In this document: in pieces, positions 29,701 to 41,700 of the stretch
How positions within the stretch are numbered: position 1 is the stretch's first letter
Layout of the letters: each line of letters begins with the position of its first letter
Assembly (NCBI GenBank): GCA_903813345.2
Contig: CAIIXF020000002.1
Coordinates: 27,287,223-27,351,222, forward strand
Reading direction: 5' to 3'
Length of the DNA stretch: 64,000 nt
From: Owenia fusiformis
Lineage: Eukaryota; Annelida; Polychaeta; Sabellida; Oweniidae
Position numbers and translations under genes: made by a program
The notes under the pieces: generated by a model
Databases searched by the model: none
The model's input: only the letters and a program-made list of their open reading frames with translations
What the model was told of the DNA's origin: nothing

Positions 29701-32700
29701 TTAAAATGTACTATACATATTTATGATTGATATATGAAATATTGAATTTGATGGATCCGCCAAATTAATTAGAAGTACAGTATTAAGACACTTGGCATAC
29801 TTCAAGGTGTGGTTAATAAGTTAAGATTAGAGAGTTACTGTAAATCAATCCATACCTTAGCCTCAGCCAATCTTTCATCATGAGTTTTATTTGGTGCCGA
29901 TCCATCTCGATTTTTCCGCCTGGAAATTGAGTTTGATTTAATCCTATCAAGTTCCTCCTGGTGGCTAGCATTGAATTTATTTTTACGATCTTGTGAATCT
30001 TGAGCATGCTGAGGTTGAAAATATTTATTTTTACGTTCCACTGCTGGGGATTGGCTATTATGATATTGTTTATTTTTCCTCTCCATCTGAGGGCTTTGCT
30101 GAGCCTGCTGGGAGTGAGCATGACTTTGCTGAGCATGCTGGGAGTGTGCATGGTGTGAAGACCCAGCGTTCACTTTAACAGTGTATGTATTGCTATTTTT
30201 TATATTGTTTGCTTGAACATTGGCATTACGATTCTCAACGCTCTGATTTTCAGTCTCATTTTGATAATCTTGTCGATGTCTGTCATGTTTTTTGAGGTAC
30301 TTAGATTCCATATTTGGGTATTCTTGATCCTGATGCAAGTCTATACGAGATTCAGGTCGATGATGATCGACCCTTCGTTCATCGCTCTTCTGCTGAGCTC
30401 TTTGGGGATTCCCACTTGATTCAGAATTTCTAAAATCTGCAAACGTCCGATGTTTATCATTATTCAAGGGTTCAGTTCTACTTTCTGATCTTTGGTGGGA
30501 AGCTTCTGTTGTGTCATTTTTCACATTTTTGCTCAGATTTTTATAATTTTTTGATGGGTCCATATTCCCATGATGCTTTGCATCAGATCTGACTTCCATA
30601 CTATCTTGACTATCACGCTTTTTATACGTCTTTATGTATTTGGCTACATGTTCATTTTCAGGATATTGCCTTTGATTAGCGATTTTCACAGCCTCAGTTT
30701 GAGGAGAGGATTTCCGACGCTCTTTTGATTTCATAAATTTATTATGTGTGGAGGTCTGATGATCATTGTTTGTTGTATCACTGTCTTGGCGACCATGAGA
30801 TGAAAATTTGTTGTTCTGGTTGCTTGGTGGATGTTGTTGGGGTGGGGGTTTGTTGCTATGGTTACTCAACTGGACCTGGGATGAGGGCTGTTCAATTTGG
30901 GGGCTGGAAAAGAAAGTGAAATGGTATACATATGCAGATTAAAACGAGACAAATGAAGGAGCAGGAACCAATGGTAACCATGGTAAATAATGGTATAAAA
31001 AAACCAGTATGGAGCCCAAAAAATGGATATTAGACCAGACATAAGGCAGTTTCATTTGTATGAAAATGTTGATGAATGGATAGATGGACAGACAGAAGAG
31101 TGGACAATTCCATAGGCTCACCATGAGAGACAAAACAATGAAAAAAAGTAAAGCAAAACATCATAGAAAAGTAAATAAAAAAATCTATTTTGAAACTTAC
31201 TGACTATCCATTGGATCATTTTTACGACGTTTTGTATTGACATTTGTGTCGATAATTTTCATTGGCACTTGATTACGATGTATTAGCTGTTCTGTCTGGA
31301 AACAAGGGTGGTCCATACATTGCTGTATAGAGAATCTGTCATGTGGTTCAAGAACTAGCGTGTTTTTAATAAAGTCTATCATGACACCACTTAGAATCCC
31401 TTTGTAGCGTTGTTGTAATGTTGTAGGGCTTGTCACCGCAGGGAACTGAAATCAAAGTTTAAATTATTTACATATTTTTCAAACATTGGCATGACCACAC
31501 ATTTACAATGGTGGCATTATGAATGGTCTCATTTTCAATAAAAATGGTCTCATTATAAAAGGGTCTAGTTTTCAATAAACATAGTCTCCCCAAATTGTAC
31601 ACCTAGTAACTTACTGGTAACATTGTGGCGACCATAATTTTTCACTGGCGAGTGTGAAAACACAAGTCACTTGCCAATTGGCGAGCAAGAGAAAAATCCT
31701 AAGACCCACACTGTGATTGTGAATATTTACAATGATAGAATAAACACATTGCTACATGAGAATGTTTCAACACAGTATTAACATTTTCAATTTTTTCAGT
31801 GTCAACCAAAATATGACTGATTTGTATGTTTCCATTAGAAACTGTACATGAATTGTTCAATTTGGAACTATTATCTTATTGTCTGAAATGTAAATGTCAT
31901 CTGCACCAAGAATTGCATTATGGGTAATAAATATATTTGAATCATATAAATTTTACCTTAAGCCCCTGGAATCTTGGATTCTTGTAGAACATCTCCATTT
32001 GTTCAGGGGGTAAGGGAGCAATTATCTTTTGTATACAGTAAAGCTGATCTATCTCACTCTCTCCTGGAAACAGGGGTTGCCCATCACTCAGCTCTCCCAG
32101 TATACAGCCTATGGCCCATATATCTACAGGCTTACTGTAGGCTGATCTGTAATATATGATATATATTATGAAATCTTGTATATGATAGAGATTATTGTTG
32201 TGTTTAGAGAAGGAATATGGTAGCGCTTGCACAATAATTAAAATCTGAGGAAATCCATTTCACATAATTTCTCTACCCCATTGAGTTCTAGTTACAAAAA
32301 AAACAGATCAAAGATGTCAAACAAGTTTTATATAGAGCTGAACATTTTTCTAGCCCCTTCTGCTAGAAAATACGAAGATTCTACCCCCCTTCGATGTGTG
32401 TTGGCTGCTACAGAAAGAATACCTACCCCAGTAAAAGTTCTGGAAAATATTTCTTAGATAATCATCTCTTATGGCATTTTTGGGCAAAATCTGAAAAATT
32501 CTAATCCTAATTTGCATATTTTCAAACAAAATTTTTCTAGCCCCTATCCTAGAAAAGGGGCTAAGAATACCTACCCTAGTAAAAGTTCTGGTGAGCGGTA
32601 CCACCTTGTGGCAACGTAGTCAGTGTAGTTGGCACTTCTGTCTCCCTGAAGGTTGCGTGCAAAACCTATGAACAAAAAATAGAGAATGACCAGTTACTGT

Positions 32701-35700
32701 ATAACACTTATATTTCATGTGCAAAATCCCCTAACTCAGATTGGTTGAAAATTCCTGGGAATGGCAGAAATCGAATATCTGAGTATTTAGTAAATGATAT
32801 ACAGCTTAAAAAGGCTATTTTTACAATCAAAAAGTTGTTTTTTTAAAATTATTTTTATTGTATTACTAAATTTTGAATCAACCAATCTTACCATCCCAAA
32901 GAGAATTTCTTAAAAATCAATAATGTGATAAAGTAAAACCTGTGAACAAGGAATGCTCTCTGAACTGGCCAAAACTGTTCTTTGTAGACAGGTGTTCTTT
33001 AAAGAGAGAGTCCCTTAACATGTAAGTCAATGGAAATTATTTGGCTCTTTGGAAAACTGTTCCTTGGAGACAGGTGTTCCCAACAGAAAGGTGTTCCATT
33101 TTACTTTATACCATCAATTGGGGAAAAACTAACCATAAATTATATGAACTATAAATAATCTCAAAAACATTCAATGAAAAGGGATCTAATCCAACTTACC
33201 AAAGTCACACAATTTCAATTTGTCGTCTTTACTGATGAGCAAATTTTCTGGCTTTATATCTCTATGTATTATATCATTGGAGTGGCACCAAAATATAGCC
33301 TTGCAAAGTTGATAGATGTAGCTACGAACTTTCTCTGCTGGAACTCCATTTGGCATGTCTTCCAAAAGCTCCAGCATATTCTGAAATACAATTACATAGT
33401 TGTCAGATGCCTTTCAAAAGCTCCAGCATATTCTGAAACACAATTACTTAGTTGATAGATGTCTTCAAAAGCTCCAGCATATTCTGAAACACAATTACTT
33501 AGTTGATAGATGTCTTCAAAAGCTCCAGCATATTCTGAAACACAATTACATAGTTGACAGATGCCTTTCAAAAGCTCCAGCATATTCTGAAATACAATTT
33601 CTATCCATTTCTGGTCTGAGCTAATTTGATATAGCAATGAAGCTTTTATCTTAAAATACATTTTCTAAAGACATTACCTTTCTGCATACTAATAAGCTCT
33701 TTTAAGTTAGGTTATAATAAAAGACAACATGATTTGTATTGTCTTTTAGCACCTACATCCTAATTTATACAACAAACATTTACATAATTATTGTTAAAAA
33801 CATGGTGATGTGCATTGGGATTCGTGGGACGAAACTTTAAGTTTTTAACAACATCTCAATTGCTCATAAAGAGACCATCTCTTCTAAAACATGTAGTATG
33901 GAATTTTACATCTCCTGTACATACCCGTTCAACATATTCAAAGACGAGATAGAGTTTCCCGCGACGTCTGAATGCCTCTCGTAGCTCGACAATGTTTTCC
34001 TGTTTGAGAGAGCGTAACATCTTGAGCTCGCGAAGAGTTGTACGCTTGACATCTTCATTGTCTGGAAATAAAAAATGTACATCATTTACCCTGGGTCCAT
34101 ATGAACCAGTATAGTAACAACTCCCTCTGACTATTGATGATTTTTTACAGTTTCGACGTTTGTCTTAGGATCTGCAGCTTCGATGGGAGTTTAAAGGACG
34201 ATTCTCGGTTTGGAGAACGAAGTTCATCAATCTAAATGAGCATTATCCCTGCTTCGGACAAATTTGATTTTTTTACATAATATAGATTTGAATGTCTTCT
34301 TTTGAATAGTCATAATTTAATTTGGGTAATATTTCTAGATTTTTCGAAAAAAAAATATTAGCGCAGTACACTGATGAACTTCTTTCCCCAAATCGAGACT
34401 TGTATTTTATTGAATCGGTCAAATTGAGCGTTATCCCTGCTTCAGACCAATTTGTTATTTTTACATCTTGTAGATTTAAATGTCCTCTTTTGAATATTCA
34501 TAGTTTAATTTGGGTAATATTTCTATATTTTTTATGAAAAAAATTATTAGCCCAGGAGACTGTTCTCCAAACCGAGAATCGTCCTTTGAAATAGAAGATT
34601 AGCTTATAGGTGGCAAATGGAGTATTTTGATTTTTGACAATACATAAGTCATTTATCACTATTATGTATATATGTTTATATGATTTTAATTAACAAAAAA
34701 ATCTATATATATGTATGATATATAGGCCAGAAAAAAGCTCATTTAAAGAGTTTAGACGAAGTCTTACGAAGGGTATTCAAAATGTCATGTCAGTGATCCT
34801 CTAACAAATGATCCAATGAATTACAGGATCAATTACCCAGCTCTATGTAAACGTGTATAGTATATAAAAATATAATGTAAAATACATACTTGAAATTGAA
34901 GCAGATTTTATTCAACTTTTTGAATTACAAGTAGGGTGGTACTACCAATATGAGAACACTGTAATTGAAAGTTAAGAACTGAATACACTCAACACTTGAC
35001 ATCTCTCCCAAAGAGTTCTTTTATAATTTTAGCTTACATTTTTGAACTCAAACATGATGCATAGGAATTATTAAGAGTATCATCAGAATTTGTATTTTCA
35101 TATGCAACTTTTCTTGTGTCCTAATTTAACTTTAACAATAAAGGTCTAAAGGGTCCAAAAAAGTTGATAAGGTTGTTTATGACTATGTTAATTTACATAG
35201 GGGAAAATAAACTTGCTTATTACACATCACTTCATTATATTAATGTCATACGCAAATCAATTTAATTCTAGTATTATAACGTACACATAAATATAAAATG
35301 TGAATCTTGGTAACTTGGTCTTAACTGAATTTATATTGAGCCAAATGGACAGATGTTTTATAGATGACAAATCATACATTCTTGCCTCGACCTTCTTATT
35401 TTTTGATGTAGATATTTTACCATTTATAAACATAGCTAACAATTAAAGCTTTAAAATCAAAGAATTCCTTTTTACTGTCAAGGTTATTACAATTTAAAAA
35501 AACAGATGTTCATTTTACAAAAAAAATATCTAAAGTATGAATATATGAAAACTAGGCACTGTATAACAAAACACATATTTTAGTACACACAAGTTGAATA
35601 TTATCATACAATACAATATTCATAAAATGGAATTTTAATGTTTTCAAATTCATTGACACATGGAATTTACAAATCCCCAAAACTGCATACAAATTACTGA

Positions 35701-38700
35701 ATAATCGAAAAGTAACAATGTAAGGTCAAAAAGCACAAAGGGGAAAGTTTCACAATGTTTATAAATCGAAATATTGAGAAAAGGTTAGTCTCTATGTACA
35801 TATTTGTTCAATAGGTTGCCCCAGCCATATATAACTCTGTACCTTCGAGGAAATAATATTACAGTAGATCGTTTCTACGCAAATTAAGAATTTATAAGCA
35901 CTTCGGTCTATAACCATAATGTTATTAATGATACAGAAATCCCTCAAAATTGGACAATTTATTACAACATAAGAAAAAAGAAAATCGTTATTTAGGTTTA
36001 ATCAGGTGAATTTTCTTGAACTGGCCCAAAGGAAACAAACACATTATGTTGACCTACACATAGCATTGTTAAGGTGTGTAGACTATGCAACGGTATATAA
36101 AAGCGTCTAAATAGTAAAATGTTTTGAAATCAGATTACAAAGCTTGGACAGAATTTCAAAATCAATATACATGTGTGTCACGTACAAACTGTATATACAA
36201 AGTATCTCAAAAAAAGAATTTGTGAAATGATAAAAAATTGAAATTTTCTCTTAATTGGTTTAAAGCTTTAAAAGTTTAAAACATGTACGTTTAGAACACT
36301 TAACCCTCTAACAAGTAAGGTATCCACTCATATGATTAACAATGCCTGGTCCGGATACCAACACTAACAACTAACAGATACTATATACAAATTAATTTCT
36401 GAGGTGTAATATTTCAATACATTTTCAACATTTTCAAAATGTACGCAATTTCCCAGAAGACTTCCTCCTATTGGCAATAATATAAATATAATAACAATTC
36501 CCTTTGATTTAAACTCTGAAAATTGTGTTAACTAAATGTAGTCTTGCACCAGGCTCCTGTATAGGTTTTGTCAAAATACAGTAGAAACAGGCCCCTGGTT
36601 CACACTACAGGTTGGTCATCAAAACTTCCACAACTGATCCCCGTTTCATTCAGCTCAAGGAGCTATATGAATATGATAGAACTAACGCATAAATCACAAT
36701 GGATTAATCCTTTCTTGATGAGGTAATTATTCATTGATTTAATTACATAAAGCAAACATCTGTTTTCATTAAACAATCAGATACCATCAAATCAACCATT
36801 AACTCGTTATTTTATCTCCAAGAAAGACATTCTTATCCAACTATTTATGAGGAGATTTTTAATTAGACACTATATCAAGCTAAGATCAATATGACTGAAA
36901 CAAGATATTCGCCGTGTCACACCCCTAGGAAACTCTTAATTTTTGTATTGAATTTTGCTTCCTAACACGTATCATATTACATGTATCTACATATGTATTA
37001 TGTCAGTTCAAACACCGTAGAAAGAAGATAAGAGCCAAATACCCCCTACTGCGGAGCTTTTTCCCAGAATGTAAAAGCACCATGGGCTTAAAGTAACAAG
37101 GCCTTGAAAAATGCAACTACCTGCCATTTGCTACAGATACCAACCACCAAATGCCAACCACCGAACACCATCCACAAAAAAGTTAGAGACTATAACAATT
37201 GTCAGCACTTGTGGTAGTGACAAAAAAAACTAAATTGGGGTAGTTCATGTTACCCTTTCAAATAGTTTGATTTTGGTTCTCTAAAAGAGAGCTTCATATA
37301 CACTCTTACTAAGAGTCTCTTAGTCTAGCTACAAGCCTTTATGACCCCCCCCCCCTCATACCCCTCCAACAAGGTCGTGTATGCTCTATTTGAGAAAATG
37401 GGGGTCCAGATTTGAAGCAAGAGTGCTATACTCTTTGAGTTAGAGATAATCCTTTGATTTGGCCTAACCTCATGTATTAGGTCTTGGCACTCAGAGTAAG
37501 TACATGTAATCCTTTTTGGATCAAATGTGTTTCAGTTTTCAATTCTACATTTCAGCGAGACAACTGGATAAGACATTTGAGTATCTGGTTGAGGAAGCCC
37601 TTTTTAAAAACATTAGGATGACACTTTTCCAATTTGACATTTAAGTAACATTGATTTGTGCCAAAGATCCAGGGGCCCCGGAATAAAAAAGCAACCCATT
37701 ATTTCAAGACAGGAATATTCTTTAAGTTAATCGTCTTAACTCTGTAAAGGCATTTTGATTGATTAGAATCAATCTTTATCTTAAGCTACTCCTCTTCCAG
37801 AGATAGTAGAGACAAATTGTATAGCACCTTTAAGTAGTCTTGGTGAAAAATCTGCATGATTTTGAAATTTTTGCTCAGGGGGCTTAGTGACTGAACTTAA
37901 AAATTGAAGTCAGAACATAAAAACATTTTTATATGACCTATATAGTAATCCATACAGTGACAGGACTGCAGTTTTGTGGCCTTCCGTTAAACTTGATCTT
38001 CCCAATCATAAACTGATTTGAAACAGAAGAATGGGTAGTGCTTTATGCCCCATGTTGTCTGCCGGTAGCTCTGTATCCCTTAGGGTTTATTTTCACAAAT
38101 TATATAGCACCTTTAAGTAGTCTCTAAAATGGATCTGACTTACTTTCATAATATAGGGTTTCAAGAATGATCCATAATAGGCTAAATCAATTGGCAATTC
38201 AATTCTCAATACCTGAAATCTATTTACTCTTAAAATAAATATAACAGAATTGAAAGAGATTATGATATAAACACCCAGAGACTGATTAAATATAACTGAG
38301 GTTTGTGGTAAAAATAAAAGGACAAAATATATTCAGCTCTGCAAAACAACACTAATAAGTGCATGATAAATACATCAGAATAAAAACCTTCAGAAATTAA
38401 AATTTATTAAACTTAACTTATATACAAGAAACCAAGACATTTCCTTCGGTAATTTCATCATATTAAAGCACATGGATATATGAGAAGTTTTTGATCACCC
38501 CCCATATGTAAATTTTCAGAAATCCTAGTTTGAGTGAGTTGGAAGATAATTGATCACAATGATGGAAATGATGCTACTGCCCCAGTTAACACCAAAGTAA
38601 GGCATTTACACGACAAAATTTCACCTCCCCCCCATAAATGCAACAATTTGTTACAGATGCCATATGCTAACCACCAATACAAAAAAATGAAGGCTATGAC

Positions 38701-41700
38701 AACATTGTGACATTAAAAGTATGTATAATTGGTTCACTAGTGAAATCCTTAGAATTAAGCATTCTGATACTCTGATACGTCACAGAAGGACATAGATGGA
38801 GAGGGTGTGGCTTACCATGATGAAAATTAATGAATTCTGATGAAACATGATTTCAGTGAAGTGATCGGTTTATCCCAATACCACTTACCTTCACTGTCTT
38901 TGAACTTCTTTATTGCAACTATTTCACCTGTGTCCTGAAACAAACAAAAAAACATTCCTTTTAACTCTCAATATCATCATCAAAGAGGTATACATATCTC
39001 GAATGAACTCTAAGTTGAGACCACATTTTGACTCAAAATTCATTTTTCACAAAATCATTTTTTCGAGCCAAATATCTTCAGCTTTAATCCAGAAAATTCA
39101 GACAATAACATAACCCAAACATGTACATCATCTGAGAAAAACATGATAAAACAAGATATAGAGGCAGTCAGATAAGCTTCTCTTGTGATCTGCCAAGCAG
39201 TGAAGGAACCCAGGTGTTTCGCATTCTGCTATACATGAATAAGATCATCTCTAATTTAATGCAAGAGAGAAGAGAAATATTCATCATCTTGGGCGTGGCT
39301 TTATTTGATGATTGCTTCATATACAGGGGCAGATTTGGGAACCACCAACAAGGGGGGGGGCCCAAATTTCAGGTCTGATAAAAAATATTTGGGCCCCTTA
39401 AACCGTCAAAATTTGGCCTATACTGAAACAATAAGGCCTTTAAAGGTCTAGTAATGGCCAAAAAGGCCCACTTTTGGGGCCTTAAGGCTTTTTTTGCCCA
39501 ATTTTTTCTGGGCCTGCCCAAGGGGTGGGTATTAATAGTGAGTATTCGAGATAGAGTTTACAGAAGAGTCTTGATAAAATCCTGGGGAGTTTTCCCTTGT
39601 GGAGAGGCAAGAAACTGAGTCTAAAAAGCAAACTTGAGTTATACAAAAAACCAAACATGTATTTGCATCTTCTTACTGTATGTATTCATCAGGGCAGTCA
39701 AAGGTCACTATCTCTTGTAGATAAAGTCACAATTCTCCTCATATTTTATTTACAAGACTTTTCCCAATAGATACAGAGTTATGTAAATCATTTCCCATGC
39801 AACAAACACAAGTATTTTCCAAGCAAAATATTATATTAAGCCTAGAGCGATAACTTTTGTGAATAACTTGGTTGAAATGATTTAAAGTTAATCAAAATAT
39901 ATTTTTGTGTAAATAGATAGCTACAGGTATAAGTGTTGAACATTATCTGCTAATTGCAATAATAGATCATTGTATTTCTCAGTTCCAAATAACTTGAAAG
40001 ATTACGAATGTAAATAGTACCAGTGTAATAATATTTATCCACATTTACATAGAGAACTTTATCACTTTGTTGAAATCAAGATTTGTCAGTGAAAAAGTGT
40101 TGAAATTCAGGCCAGAGATCACATATTTAACAATGGAAGGCATGCTTATAATAACAAATCTATATAAGTTAATAATCTATCAAAGTATTTTGTAAAATTG
40201 AAGGAATGCATGGTAGAATGATACAAAGAATCTACTAAAATGACAAATGCCTCAGTCACATTTGATCTATGGCAATGTATGGCGGCTGTAGCTTCCCAAA
40301 ATCAAAAGAATGCAGCATAATATATAGGGATAAGCAGCACCATGTAGAATTCTATATCATTTTCCAAAACTAAGGCTGCTGTACACCCACCGTAGAGCAG
40401 ATGCAACTGAGGGTTAAATGGCATTCCGGAAAATACATTTGAGGGGACTAAAAGTAATTTTACGAGCCAAGATTGATCATATTAAGTATAAAAATACAAT
40501 AATTGTGCCATAGCATGCAGTCTGCAGGCCATCAACCTGATATCATACATTTCCAATAGCTAAAAATGGAAGCAGATACTAAAAAGCCAATAATACCTTG
40601 GTATCTTTACAGTGTTACTATGGCGCTAATACACATCACTTAGCAACATACAAGTAACTCAAGTATCTCTTGTCAAACTGAATTCCTAAAGATATTAATT
40701 TCTAGCCATTGGTCAAAACTTTTGAAAGTTACTTTGCGATAATTTCATGTACTAAATCGTTATTGCCTTTGTAAGAAATACTATAGAAAAGTTAAGATGA
40801 ACGTTTGAATACCAAAAACACCACTATCCCGATGCTTACATAACTGAAGATATTGAATATGTCATAACATAAATGTTTAACAGAAAAAGCATACAAATGA
40901 ATTCCTAAGAAAACATACTCTGACATCAATATGAGAATATTGAATTACTGGATCTGCAATAATTTACATGAGGTCAACTGAAGGTCATATTTGTTAAAAG
41001 TTTCAATAGGCACAATTTCACAAAATAAAAAGTCAATATTGTTAGACTCTGACTGACAAACAAAAACTGAGAAGTGTGTAAAATATAAAAATGCAAATCT
41101 TGATTTCCTAGTAAAAACAGGAATATCAATTCCATTTCAGTGTGAGATACCAGAATAATCCTACCAAATGAAGAACCTAATAAAATATGTGTAATTCCTA
41201 ATCAGGGCATTGAGACCTGTCAAAATGGATCAGTGTCTTGCTTAAAAGAACTACCTATAATGCAACCAAATTGAGATAGATCAACGAAGGGTTTTAACTT
41301 AAACGAATGTTATACGTTGAGAGCCATTTGACTATAAAAAAACAAGTTTAATTAAGGAATAATTAGGGGTGTTCAACTCATAAAAGTGTCTCACTTATAG
41401 AATGAAAACCTGTATATACAAACACCTGGCTAATCTGAACATCTCCCAATCTGAACACCCTTTTTTGGTCCATTTTTCCTAACCATCAACTCCCATGTTA
41501 AATAAAAACCTAGAAATATGGAACACCTCCTAATCCGAACACTTTTAGCTGATCCCAATGGTGTTCAGATTAGACAGATTTTACTGACCTAAGTCCTAAA
41601 CTCAGAGATTTTTGTTTGACCTATTGATCTAAAATAAATATTGCTCCATAACTTGAGCCATTTTTTGTTGATGAGCACAAGACTGTAAAGGGCTAAAGAA

